From Microbotryomycetes sp. JL201 (lineage: Eukaryota; Basidiomycota; Microbotryomycetes), in contig JAQYUZ010000037.1 in NCBI GenBank assembly GCA_033819885.1, forward strand, positions 62,001-126,000: a DNA stretch of 64,000 bases. Direction: 5' to 3'. The notes under the pieces were generated by a model. The model saw nothing but the letters and a program-made list of their open reading frames with translations. It was not told where the DNA came from and did not search any database. Every line of letters starts with the position of its first letter. Positions within the stretch are counted from its first letter, which is position 1. Made by a program: the position numbers and the translations under genes. Positions 44,601 through 57,713 of this stretch are shown here, piece by piece.

Positions 44601-46077
44601 GTTCCAGTTCAGACGGGTGAAAATTTGACTGTCGGGGACCAGCCAAACGAAGATGACACGGAGCGAGTTCAGGTTCGTTTCGACGTACCAAAGTCGACTG
44701 CTTCAACCTCTGGAATACGACCGCTGTCGCTTCACCTCGATAACATCGAGCTCATGGATGAAGAGATTCTGAGACCGCAACTGAGGTCGCACTTTTCGTA
44801 CATCTCGGAGCAGTCCAGAGGCTCTCTAAATTCTGGCGGTGTGGAAGGCAGTGTTATGCGCGCTGGGTCTTTTGATGCAGCTGCAGCTGGCATCACCGGG
44901 GACCGCACAGGTGGCGGACCGATCGTCACCGTCCAGAAACCGTCTCCTCCGTCGTCGGTTGGCAGCACGCCACGTGTTCATCAAGGGGGATTCTCTGGCT
45001 TGACGACACCTGCGTTGACGGATGAACGCCCCGAATCTGTGTTGACACTCGGCGACAGACCATCGGTTGCCGATGTGAGGTACGCCCACACGCTCGAGTT
45101 GGCGCAAGGTGTGATCTCGCGCCGTCGTCTGTCTGAACAGCTGCTGCAAGAAAGTGAGTCCCATTCAATACTCTTCGCCACCAAAGAGAAGGGGCTGTCT
45201 GACATGGTTCGTCTTAGTCAAGCGATTAGGAGAGGCTGAAGAAGCCGTTCGTCGTGAAGAACGGCGACTTGCGGCGCTGAGACGAGCGTCGGAGCAGACT
45301 GAACGCGGCGGCGCCTCCGATTTGGTCCAGCCCGCGCACCGGCCCATATCTCACATCACGTCCAAGACTGAGCTGACTGCGCCAAAGTCTGACAACGCGC
45401 GCGTGTCGTCGCAATGGAGTCAAGGCGAAGATCATTATACGAGCGCAAGGTCTTCTTTAGCATCTTTGAATCCTCCTCCTCAAGCGCAAGCAGATGATGG
45501 ACATGGACATGGACCTGGCTTGCTTTTGCCACCGTTTAAATTGACGCAAGGCGGTGACGAGCCGACGTACGAACTGTCTTCGCCAACGCTCAACGACGGC
45601 GCGTTTGCAAATGTCGACATGGGAGATATCAGCTCAGCCAGGCTGAGTCCGACTCGGGCGCCTTCTCAGGACGAGGTTGGAGGAATTGGGCCAGCTTCTG
45701 CGACGGCTGGGTTCCTGGATGACGACAAGACATCCGTCAGCGATGACGGAGAGGCTGATCATACCGGACCTACCTCTGTCGGTCACACGCCTGCGAGCGT
45801 ATCTCGAGCGACGTTTGAGAACGATTCGGAGCAACCGGACGACGTCCAATCGACGCCTGCCAGGGCTAGATCATCATCATCTGGTGGCAATCGTCCGGCT
45901 CCGTTGATGGCGACACCAACCGCTGGTATCGCTCTAGGCAACGCTAAACCAATGCCAAGTCCGTCAGCCAACACGTTCGGCGGCAAAAAATCCAGAGAAT
46001 CAAGAATGCCAGCGTCTCCCGCTGCGGTCGCTTCTATCGTCAGAGACAACCAGAGTCCCCAAGAATTCCCGTTTTAG
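41611..46077 (+). CDS. Large uncharacterised four-TM protein with disordered flanks
   Basis: Seven exons (41611-43032, 43095-43117, 43180-43470, 43529-43686, 43744-43915, 43973-45153, 45218-46077) give 1,368 residues; the exon sum is an exact multiple of three. The first 470 residues are Pro/Ser-rich (PLPPVRPARPG, PPRPPRPARP) and disordered. A membrane part follows: HALYPFFVIAHIPATLF, YYVALGVYAGCTFLWLVVVVIWL, VILLVPRAGLSLALLLLFG and AALRLLIVLVAAVGLFFF, with a Cys-rich loop CMSKYERFCFMW. The long C-terminal part is Ser-rich with a charged coiled coil, EAEEAVRREERRLAALRR. Exon 2 is a 23-nt microexon starting the first TM region. I do not recognise the family; a polarity or cell-surface scaffold is conceivable. 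Confidence 0.75.
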
Positions 46078-46289
46078 AGTTATGTGTTTTGAATTTGATA
46101 CCCCCGGCACATTCATGCTCACCCTTTTTCGATGTTGTAACCATCTCCATTCGCGCGTCTTTGCTCGTGACCGACTAAGGTCTCAGCTCGAATGCGCCTT
46201 GCCGATATGATACGACAACTTTTCTAGATTTTCAATACAAAAGATCATGAAGCATGCCGATCAAGGCAGTCTACTGTACACAACTTCGC

Positions 46290-48184
<1,895 letters not shown>

Positions 48185-48906
48185 TGGCCAATGCCTTGAG
48201 CTCAATAGGTTTGATCAAGACAAAGCCAGCAAGCGCGCACTCCTCCGCGCCAGACGCCGCCGGTTGTTTAGAATGCTGAGCGAGGCTACCCCAGCAAAAG
48301 GGAAAAAAAACTCCGAAAAGATGCAATGTCTCATCGATAGGAGCCTTGACAGGAGCGCGCTTCTTGCCAATATAGAGTCACACAGGAAGCGGCATTCCTC
48401 GTCACTTGCAACAAGAGGAGCATGAACGATCAACGCACGGGATTAGCCCAGCGACTTTTGTCAAAGGTCACGTGCGCGACCAACAAACGCTCTGCATGAC
48501 CGGTGCGAGATCAGAGGAACCCGAGCTTGAAGCTTTTCGTGCAAGTGTACTAGCGAGCCGTAGTCGTCAAAATGTTTCACGACCCGTACAGGGATGGAGA
48601 AAGCTGGCCAGACTGGCTTGAGCCTCTCGCGCTCGAGCCACAAAGAACGTCACGACGCCGCCCAGGTCTATCCAGCCCGCGCGAGCCGTTCTTGCGTGTG
48701 CCTGCTTGCTATTGTTGTGCCTGATTGTCGTCTGGCCTCGCGGCATCTCGTACACTCGCCCAGCGCGACTGTCCGAGTCCGACTCGGAGCACGTCACCAC
48801 ACCACGCGTAGTTTCCTACCCTCAAGACGGCATCAAGGGCTCGTTACCTCGCAGGCCAGCTTTCAAACACTTCTTGTCCTACGCCGAAGAGTCCCAAGTG
48901 CGCAAG
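48185..48906. other. Divergent promoter region, ALT / acyl-protein thioesterase
   Basis: About 720 bp. The frame of the downstream thioesterase is open backwards to about 48622 and includes a hydrophobic block (AVLACACLLLLCLIVVW), but it has no ATG. An ATG-led frame at 48572 (MFHDPYRDGESWPDWLEP) lies in a different frame and ends at 48723. It is not annotated as coding. Confidence 0.45.
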
Positions 48907-49973
48907 ATGAGCAAGACTTTGGTCGTCGACGCAGCCACAAAGTGAGCGAACCACACAATCCTCGTCTTCCTCTGGAATTTGTTTGCCGAATCTACGAGAG
49001 CTCACCTCTGCGCAAAGGCATACGGCTAGCGTCATCTTTATGCACGGTCTCGGCGACTCTGGCGCGGGCTGGTACCCGATGGCGAAAATGATGGCAGACA
49101 GCCCGAGACTTCGACACGTCAAATGGGTCTTGCCAACCGCACCCATGCAGCCTGTGACAATGAACCATGGCTACAAAATGAAGTGAGTTGGTATGCTCAG
49201 GCCAGGGGGGCAAGAACGTGACAGAGCCAGAACACCTGACATTCCGTCTGATTGCTCGCATCGAAAAAGCTCCTGGTTCGACATTTACGATCTTCGACCC
49301 AGCACGAAAGAGGACGAAAAGGGTTTGCTCCAGAGCGTGTCGACGATTCAGTCTCTGATTCAGCAGGAAATCGACGCCGGCATTGACCCGAGCAGAATCA
49401 TCGTCGGAGGTTTTTCGCAAGGCGCAGTCATTGCACTCTTGACGGCAGTCACGTCAGAGCGAAAACTCGGTGGCGTCGTTGCCTTGTCCGGATTCTTGGC
49501 CTTGAGCGACAAGGTAAAGTGGCAGTGGAAACCTCTGTTGAGCGCGAAACACAAGTCAATCGTTAATTGGATGCCTTCTGCCCACCTTTATCTCGTCCTG
49601 CTATACAGATCAAGGCGATGAGTGTTGATCACGCTCGCAACTATCACACATTCTGGGGCCACGGAACCGATGACCCCGTTGTGGTGTATGCAACATTGCT
49701 CTCGCCGACTACTCTGACGCGAGTACTGACTCTGCCCCATTGCCAGTTACGAGTGGGGCAAACGCAGCGTAGAAAAACTTCGAGAACTCGGCTGGAAGAA
49801 CATCCAATTCGAGACGTACAAAGGTCGGCGATACATGCCCTTTTGAAAATCAATCTCTGCTCAAGCCATGTAGCTCATACTTGTGCGTTCTTTTCACAGG
49901 CCTACCTCACTCGTTTTGCGAGCCTGAGCGCATTGACCTAGAGGCATGGATTCATGCTCGAATCCCAGAGTAA
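48907..49973 (+). CDS. Acyl-protein thioesterase 1 (lysophospholipase family)
   Basis: Six exons (48907-48941, 49018-49182, 49270-49513, 49609-49685, 49747-49823, 49900-49973) give 223 residues, the usual length. Alpha/beta-hydrolase landmarks: VIFMHGLGDSGAGWYPMA (oxyanion loop), VLPTAPMQPVTMNHG, SWFDIYDL, GGFSQGAVIAL (nucleophile Ser), WGHGTDDPVV (catalytic Asp) and GLPHSFCEPE (catalytic His). It depalmitoylates cytosolic or membrane proteins such as G-alpha and Ras. Start: ATG 48907 matches the family N terminus (MSKTLVVDAATK). Confidence 0.94.
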
Positions 49974-50455
49974 TGGGCACAAAAGTGCATCAACACGTTT
50001 TGAGGCTACTTGTCATCCGTGGCATATTTGTATTTCGGATTCGTGGGAGATTTGCATTTCAAAGACAGGCCTCCGTCTCGGAGGTTGTGCTGCTGCAACG
50101 ACAGTACTTCTGCAAGCGTTTGTATAATACGATACTGGAACTAATTCTTGTTACTGGAAGACTGGTGACTTGGCCCGACGCGAGTGATCTACATGCCTTC
50201 ATTTTGGTGGCCTATCGCTATTTTTGGAGAGAGGAAAGCAGGCGCGCGCGCGTCGGCGTTGACAAGCGCTTCTCGCCAACACACTACGTTCCTCGCTTCT
50301 CTCTTTCGTCTCGGAACTCAAAGCAGGGCACTGGTTGCTCTTTGACACACTCTCGTTTTCCCTTGTGACGCTCGTTTCATCGCCTTTTTCTCTGTCTGTG
50401 CGCGTGCACGGACCCTTTGACCCGCATCAACCAACCGGCGCACCAAGAACTCGCC
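49974..50455. other. Intergenic region
   Basis: About 480 bp with a short CG-repeat patch near 50240 and a pyrimidine-rich stretch before the next start. No gene was recognised. Confidence 0.5.
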
Positions 50456-51890
50456 ATGTTGACGACCAGGCGAACGATCACGGTTGCAGCTTTTGCAGCG
50501 ACACTTGTATCTGCAGGTGGCTCAATTGACAACTCCCAAGAAGCCAATGCTGTGATTGTGAGTATCTAAAAGCTCTCATTTGACCGACTGCGCGCCTCTC
50601 AAAACAACCTCGAAAGAGGCCGAACGGCCAGGCATGCGACGCGCAATTTGCGACATGCCAACACAATGAGGGAGAATGTTTGGTACAGCAAGCTGACATA
50701 CACTTTCTCCCATCTCCACACGTGAACCTCAAAACTGGTAAAAATCCTCAGGCTGCAGCGAGCCAATTGTCGGGCTCGGGTACCTACGTGTTTGAAAACG
50801 CGGCGACGGGTCAAGTCTTGAGCTTTTCACGTCAAGGAGGCACTACAAACTTTTATCCAAACGACGACGGCTCGTCTGTGGACGTTCAGGTAAGCAAAAG
50901 AAACGTGCTGTGACCAATATTTGGGCTAGGGTGGAGAACGCTCGACACATTGGCACAGATCGCCCATGCCCTCTTCCCATGTGCTCTGCTATAGTTGCAA
51001 AATGCTTGTTGACGAGGTGGGACTGACCTGCTCCCGCTTGCGGCCGACTGCAGTTTGCGGACGGTGCTGCGCGTATCTCTGGTGGCAACAACAAGTGCGC
51101 AAGCGCCCAATGGAGCTACGACGTAGAGGGTGGTGTCGATCACGCTGCGGTGTCTTACGCTTGCGCAGTCGGAGAGGGTGAAAAAACGGGCACCGACACG
51201 CTTGAAAAGACAAAGCAGTGGTGGTACCTCGTTGCCGTCGACGGCGGAGACAGCGGAGGCGACAACAACAACAGCGGTAGCGATGCCCCTGATACCCAAG
51301 ATGATTCGGCTGCGTCGACGCATGTCATGCTCGCGGCTCAACCCGCCAAGAACGACAACAAGGACGATTCGACATCGTCTGGCTATCTGTCGCATGCCAA
51401 GGGCTACTACGAGTATCCCGAGTCGACCATTCCGCTCGATAAAGTTGACACGAGCGGTGTCAACAAGAAGGACCGCGCCTCTTGGATCTGCCGACACCCG
51501 GGATGGTGGCTCAACAACCACCCGGGATACGTCGATGCAGGTCACCCTGAGTGTGCTAGCGACCTCAAAGCGTACCGGTCTGCCAACAAGCGCTTGGTCA
51601 AGCGTTCCAAGTCTGCTCATCACGATATGGCCGAAGCTCTCAAGTTGCGCAAGCGTGGCGACGGCCAGAAGTTTTACATTATCGCTCAGGACCACTTGTG
51701 GGACATGGCTACTCGTGCTGTTGGTTCGGATGCCATTGGCACATATGGTGGCTACACGAGCACCATTCTGTCATTGTGGGACAAGGTACGTCCATCGTGT
51801 GTTGTTTGCCTGATCAGACGCGACAAACTGAATCTGCGTGATTCCTTGCAGTCTGACCCCAGCCAGATGTGGACCATCACGTCGGCTTGA
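50456..51890 (+). CDS. Secreted protein, tandem paralogue A
   Basis: Four exons (50456-50557, 50752-50889, 51054-51785, 51852-51890) give 336 residues. The start MLTTRRTITVAAFAATLVSA is a signal peptide. The N-terminal domain (GTYVFENAATGQVLSFSRQGG.., CASAQWSYDVEG, VSYACAVGEGEKTGTD, WWYLVAVD) has the 'Y.v.N..TG..L' style of beta-trefoil lectin-like domains. A Gly/Asn/Asp-rich linker follows, then a C-terminal domain: SWICRHPGWWLNNHPGYVDAGHPEC, FYIIAQDHLWDMATRAVGS, QMWTIT. Dibasic KR sites (NKR, VKR, RKR) lie in a Lys-rich stretch between these blocks, fitting Kex2 cleavage. Gene B downstream is a paralogue. No named family is recognised. Confidence 0.78.
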
Positions 51891-52861
51891 GTAACGGTCC
51901 ATTGCTCGAAGCTGCCTCGACGCGTTCACGTCTCTCGAAACCCTCATCTCTACTGTTCATACGCCTACTTTTCTCTTGATCTGCCTTCGGCCTGTTTTAT
52001 TTTTTTCTCCCTCGAGTCGGTCCATACGATATCATCTGGACGCAAGTCGACTCCCTAAGCTTTGCGAGGGCTATGCAGCTTCGTCATCGCTAAGGTACAA
52101 AGCTTCGACCGCCTGGCGCGGTGTCTCCCCTTAGCATTCTTGTATTCGCCTTACTTTCTTCGACTCTTCAAGCAGCTATGAACTGCCAGCTAGTCTTTCG
52201 CCATACATTCACTATCCCACTCTCTCGGCGGCTGTAGACAGCTCGGCAAGCTGGCCTGCCCGGCGTGCCAGTGCCAACCTCCCTTCTCTTTGTTCCAGCA
52301 TGCTATCGACGTTCCTTCGGACTTGCTTGTTTATTTCTCTTTGTCCTCTTTCACTTGATTATGCATTCAACTTGCTCAACATGACACCAAGTTTCGCGGG
52401 CAAGGACTTTGTTTGATCGCAGTCAGTCTCTCGGTTGTGCACATTGCACATGGCAGAGCGTGCTGCTTGCAACTTGTCAATATGGTCTTGTCATTGACAG
52501 GATGCACCACGATGGTTCACGACACGCGCATCGTATAAGCGCGCGCCTGCCAAGCCCCGAGCCCAAGCCCGGACTTTGCAAGGAGCGCGCTTTGGCCCTC
52601 GTCGGCGCCTTTTGTTTGCTCGTCACTCACGCCAGAGCTGGACTCTCCCCTCATCTTTGCCAAGTCACGCGCCGACTAGTCGTGGTTGCCTTTCGCCTGT
52701 CTTTTCTGCAGCTTGACGCTTGCTCCAACTGCTTCGACACTCGTTCGTCTCTCGCTCACGCCCTTCGTTTCTTGCAAGTCGTCGCCTCGTCGTGAATTCG
52801 TGTGCACATCAACGGGTCTTTTCTTGCTTTGAACATCATCGTTCGTTCCCATCACTCCAAG
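51891..52861. other. Intergenic region between tandem paralogues
   Basis: About 970 bp, pyrimidine-rich in places, with no supported gene. It should contain the promoter of paralogue B. No obvious direct repeat left by the duplication was noticed by eye. Confidence 0.5.
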
Positions 52862-54417
52862 ATGCGCACAAGCACAAAAGTGTCATGCGTCGCAATGGCC
52901 GCCCTCGCCGCTTGCTCAGTGTCGGCCCAAGGTATCATTGACAACAGCGCCGATCGCAACCGCATTCTCGTCAGTCAATCGACCAAACAAGTTTGAATCG
53001 TCTTTTTCGCTGACCATCAGTCTACCTTCTCTCCCTGTCCTTGTGTCGACCGTGTTGTATGCGTCGCGACGCGCTCGGACGGATCGTGCGCGACTGGTTT
53101 TCCTTGGCATCCGGACTGCGGGGACCGCTTACGCGCGTCATCGGACCGGCCATCGCGTCTTTGTTAAACAACAGTCTGCGGCTGTCGAATTTGACAGTGG
53201 TGACTATGTCGTTCAAAATGTAGCCACAAAAGAGTACTTGCGCTTCTCTCGACCGGCCGACACGACAAACGTTCACGGCCATTCCGACTATGGTACCGTG
53301 CATCTTGAACATGGAGGAGAGTATGGTGTGTCTGGACGCAAAACGGGTGACTGGTCAGGTACAATCATCTCTGGCGACGGCAAATGTGGTTCGGCACAAT
53401 GGGGTCTGCCAGGATTGGACATTGCCTTTGTCAGTTATGCTTGCAAGACGGGCAAGGACGGTCATTTGGGAACAGACTCGCTCGAGGTCGCCAAACAATT
53501 CTGGAGAAGTGAGCGGATCTTGATAACTGGACCGACCGCGCGTTCTGACTTTGTTGGCACGGTACGCGACGTTCAGTTGTTCCGTGTGGCAATCAGGGCC
53601 AGAATGAAGGAGACGACGATGATGATGACGAGACTCGACCGAACGTTAAACTCAATGTTGTCAAAGGCGGCTCAAAGGATAACAATGGCGTCGAGTTCTC
53701 TGGCAAGAAGGACGACAAACAGTCGGACGAGAACGAATCCAAGCCTAAGCCGACTCCGGCCCCAACAGCCAATAAAAAGGGCAACGGCAAATACGGCGAC
53801 TGGGTTCCTCAGACGACAAAATCCGTCAATCCGTACGACCGCTCAAGTTGGGTCTGTCGACACCCCGGGTGAGCTTGATTTGACCGGGAAAGCAAAGAAA
53901 AGGTCCTGACAGACTTTGCGACAGCTACTGGCTCCACCGTCATCCTGCGTACGTGACTGAAGCCGGACACGTCGAATGCAAAGACGACCTTGAAGACTAT
54001 CGAGCTTCTCTCAAGTCGAAACGATCTGTCGGTACTGTGACTCACTCGACAATGGCCCGTCGCACCAGACGCAGACGCAACCTCGTTCGTTCTTCTGGTC
54101 CGGCAAAGAGTTTGTCGAAGCGTGCGCCTTCGAGTGGCAGGTACTGCATCATCGCAGAGGACCATCTGACTGTGAGTGGCCGTTCCGCGGGGACGACGAG
54201 AAAGACAATTGACAGTTTGGTTTTGTAGGACATGCGCACTCGCGCTGTCGGATCAAAGCGTATCTCGACTTTTGGTGGTTATACGTCGCAAGAACTTGTG
54301 CATTGGGACGAGGTCAGTTCGAATCCATGGCTCAAGCGCTGTGGCCCGTTAAGCTTACAAAGATGGGGTAACATGCAGAACGACCCAGCTCAACAGTGGG
54401 ACATTTACCAAGTGTAG
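52862..54417 (+). CDS. Secreted protein, tandem paralogue B
   Basis: Six exons (52862-52969, 53175-53508, 53577-53868, 53925-54171, 54229-54312, 54379-54417) give 367 residues. The signal peptide is MRTSTKVSCVAMAALAACSVSA. Blocks parallel paralogue A: GDYVVQNVATKEYLRFSRP, CGSAQWGLPG, VSYACKTGKDGHLGTDSLE, then an Asp-run and Lys/Pro-rich linker (EGDDDDDDETRP, KPKPTPAPTANKKG), SWVCRHPGYWLHRHPAYVTEAGHVEC, YCIIAEDHLTDMRTRAVGS and QQWDIYQV. KR and RRRR sites (SKR, TRRRRN, SKR) bracket a basic segment, again Kex2-like. Compared with A it lacks one N-terminal intron and has gained others in the C-terminal domain, so the duplication is not recent. Confidence 0.78.
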
Positions 54418-54691
54418 GCTCGGGTCGAGGCGATTCGGATTCTGCGCACCTTTTTCCCCCATTTGTATGCACTGCCTACGAAGCTTGAGCAACAGAGGCT
54501 GGTCCTCTGAGCCCCATTCTTTTTCTCCGTCGAGATATCCAACGATTTGTGTATAGGATTGCGCTTTCTGATCGGTAATCCTGCGTTCGACATTGCTTTT
54601 ATGGAATCGCACTTTTTCGTTTCCCGTCAACTGGTCATGATCGAAAAGACGGAAAGCTATGCTCTCAACGGAGGGCCTGAAATTGTTGCTC

Positions 54692-55819
54692 TTACAATTT
54701 GAACAGGACGATCAGAATTACCAACAAGATGACTAGACCGACGATCAATCCAGTGCTACCTGTTTGTTTCGCTCTCCTGGTGAACCTGTCCAATTGATTG
54801 TTTGCCCTTCTCAAACTCGAGTCTGTCCTGTCCAAGGCTTGGTCCGTATCGTCCAACAAGTTTGATTGCATCTCGAGTTCGGACGAGATGTGTAGTGACA
54901 ATGAATGTTGACGAGCGATAGCCGAAGACAAAGAATCGAGAGTTTCATCTTGATCTGGGTTGTTTTCCCCCCCGGGAGCGCGAGCAGCAACAAAAGGTAA
55001 GTACCGAAAATTCGGTCATCGAAACGGAAACGACTGACCATCCATGATTCGTCTTTGCATTTGCATGACTTGATGATTTGCTTGATTGAGCGTGTCTTCG
55101 TCTTGCTCTAACCGGTCAAGCTCTCGTTGTGTCGTCAAATTCGCTGCAGGCTTGACGTTGATTGTCGTGTGATCCGGTTTATTGTCTTTGTATGCAATCA
55201 AGTCGTCGTCGTCGTCATCATCATTGTCACTGCATGGTCGATCAATCAAACCCGTTCACAGGGAGCCGCCAGGGTTGGAGTCTGATCGAGCTCGTGTCTG
55301 TCATAATACTCACTACTCGTCTATCCGTCTTTTCGTCTTGCCACTCCTCAACGGGTCCATCTCTTGCTTCTGAGCTACATTGTCGTCATCATCGTCGTCA
55401 ACTTGCTCGCCCGTATCGACCAGCTTTGCCGCCACTTGGTTGCGCGTTGTCCTCCTCTCCAGTTCGACACCCAACGGTTCACTTAAATCACACAACCTGT
55501 CGTATTGCGTTTCTAGTCCTCTCAAAGTCTCGTCATCGACGCTACCCGCGCCTCGACCGCCTCGTCCTTGTAGTCCTTCGTTGTCATCGTTCAAGACGTC
55601 CAAACCTTTCTTGAGTGCCGTCAAATTCTTAGAGATGGATTGTTGGAGAGAAGGGGACGGCAGACTGAGTTGGTGAGCTCGAGTGAGTTCGAGGATCTGA
55701 GACAACGTCGTCGTCGACAAGGATGACAACCGAGCCGCAGAGATTGGAGCTGTAGAAGATGCTGATGAAGACGAGTTTGGTTGCATAGGGTGATTGCGCG
55801 CTGATTGACGAGGTGGCAT
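54692..55819 (-). CDS. Tail-anchored Qc-type SNARE (syntaxin 8-like)
   Basis: Three exons (55819-55314, 55229-55039, 54955-54692) give about 320 residues. Starts MPPRQSARN. An N-terminal helical region (LTALKKGLDVLND, QYDRLCDLSEPLGVELERR) and a Lys/Asp-rich linker are followed by the SNARE motif, LSSAIARQHSLSLHISSELEMQSNLLDDTDQALDR, in register with a zero-layer Gln (ELEMQ), and a C-terminal anchor, GLIVGLVILLVILIVLF. Architecture and spacing fit Qc SNAREs of the syntaxin 8/Syn8 type, which act in endosome-vacuole fusion. The subtype is inferred. Confidence 0.82.
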
Positions 55820-56007
55820 GGTTTGTGGGGGGAAAAAGGAGCGATCGATTCGATGGCTGACGCTCAATGTGGGGGGCGGGGTTGTGCCAGGTAAGCGTGC
55901 ACGTACGATAAACAATCATCTCGAGAACAATGTTTAGAAAATGCAAACGAAACGCAAGATTGGCCCCCCTGGCGTCAACAAACAAAAGACGAGATCAGAC
56001 GAAGCGT

Positions 56008-57447
56008 CTACACTCTGACGAGAATGGCCATGCTGAGTCCTTGAGCGAACGCAATCATGAACAAGAACTGGATCCGTCTAGATCTGGCCGCGTGAGAATG
56101 AGTATTTGCGCCCGTGTTGGCAGTCGTGGACTGATCGAGCGGCGTCATGGCCGGGTCGGGCAGTATAATGTGGCGCAGGGAGCGCAACTGGTCGAAAGCA
56201 CGAACAAGTGCCGTCAGCGCACTGAACAGCAACCTTGAAAGGACAGTCTCATACCTGGAAGAAAAAGTTGGCAAAGAGTGTATAGGCGAAAACGAGCCAG
56301 AATGACCACCCTCCGATACCGACGAGCCCCGCGAGCAACGTGACGATGACGCTACCGAACAAGGACGACATATTGTTAGCGTCATCTCGCCATTGCTGAC
56401 CGTTGACGAGTGTACTGACCCGACAAATTTGTAGCCTTCGTAAGAAAGCAAGTCGACCATCGTGCCTTCTTCGCCGATCCCAAGCAAGTAGCACCCAAGT
56501 TTGATGCAGCAGAATTCAAGGAACAAGATACCGAATGCCTTGGACGCGGTCTGTCCCAAGATTTGCGGATCAAACTGGCCTTGCTTGCCCGCGTATATTG
56601 CGGCGAGAAGGATATAAGTGACGAGCGACATGACTGGTCCGAGAGGAAAACAGAGGGGTCAATGGGAGCGAGTGACAGCGGCAAAATAGTGGTTTGCAAA
56701 CTTACCCGGTATGTACAAGTCTGGGCAGTTAATGTCCTCTCTTGGCGGCTTGTAAGACTGCTGAACGCCACCGGACTCGCTCCGTTTGAGTGACCTGGAC
56801 CAAGGCCTGTGTCGCCATGGGAACAGAACGAGTCTGAGTTTTGTTAGAACGTAGCCGTTTGATACGTTAAAGCTGTGTTTGAGATGAGCGAGTGGGACCA
56901 TGCGTGTAATGTTCTTGTCGATGTAAGCCGAGCCTGCGTCGAACGCGTGTTTGCCGAATTGCATGCCCATCTGTGCCGTCGCGTCGTTCATGCCTGGCCA
57001 TGCTCCGCCTTCGCCTGAGCCCGACGCCGTCGCTGCGCCAAATCCTGCCATCCATGGCTGCGACGGCGGGACAAATGCTGTGGCTTGAGGCGCTGGTTGC
57101 TGGTGGCCGAACGACGCTGCTGATGACGACGATGACGAGTACGGGTCCTCGTACGCGTGGAAAGACCTCATATTTGCTTGCTGATCGTGTGCATTATTGC
57201 TGTTGTGGCTGTTTGCCATCATAGTCGCGCCGGGACTCGAGAAGCGCTCGTATCCGCCGTCACCAACGACGTGGCTCGCAGCGGCGGCGTTGCGGTTGTG
57301 CAAATGGCTGTGTGAGGTTCCATACGCTTGCTGCTGGTATTGTGATGGGTGAAACTCTGGTGGGGGCGGTGACGTGGACGGGATCTGCGACGGCGGATGC
57401 TGCGGGCGCGGATGCTGCAGCGGAGGAGGACTGCGCGCGCCGTACAT
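56008..57447 (-). CDS. YIF1: Yif1 family ER-Golgi transport protein
   Basis: Conservative start at ATG 57447 (MYGARSPPP); exons to 56706, 56633-56420, 56351-56255 and 56187-56008 give 410 residues or more. The N terminus is Pro/Gln/His-rich and cytosolic. Family core: GMQFGKHAFDAGSAYIDKNI, LKHSFNVSNGYVLTKLRLVLFPWRHRPWSR, PREDINCPDLYIPVMSLVTYIL, then TM helices (FGILFLEFCCIKLGCYLLGI, VIVTLLAGLVGIGGWSFWLVFAYTLF) and an end, FLFMIAFAQGLSMAILV. Yif1 works with Yip1 and Yos1 in COPII vesicle transport. The frame is open further upstream to 57552; an ATG at 57587 followed by a possible 32-nt intron may be the true start. Family secure, start uncertain. Confidence 0.9.
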
Positions 57448-57713
57448 GTCGCCGAATGCCGCGTCCACCACTGAACGTCTGTTTTGGGTAGGGGGCCCGT
57501 GTAACGCTTGCCGATGCGCGTGAGGATGTTCAAGCTCTGGGCTGGCGCTCACGAATCCAAAGTTGCAAAATACCTCGCGAATGTCATGACATATCAGTAC
57601 CTATTTTGATTTGTTAATGTGACGTGTCTACTGCTGATCTATTTTCTGACGACGTCACAAGCAAGTTGGCAACGCGCGCTCGAGTCGACTCGGCGTTGAT
57701 CGACCCTGGACGC

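Noticed and set aside
48572-48723. ATG-led frame MFHDPYRDGESWPDWLEP.. as an extra exon or frameshifted start of the thioesterase
   Set aside because: It is in a different frame and no intron of credible size joins it; the annotated ATG already matches the family start.
54300-54345. tRNA B-box-like GTTCGAATCC in paralogue B
   Set aside because: No A box, acceptor stem or T-stem partner is found around it; it lies at an ordinary GTCAGT intron start.
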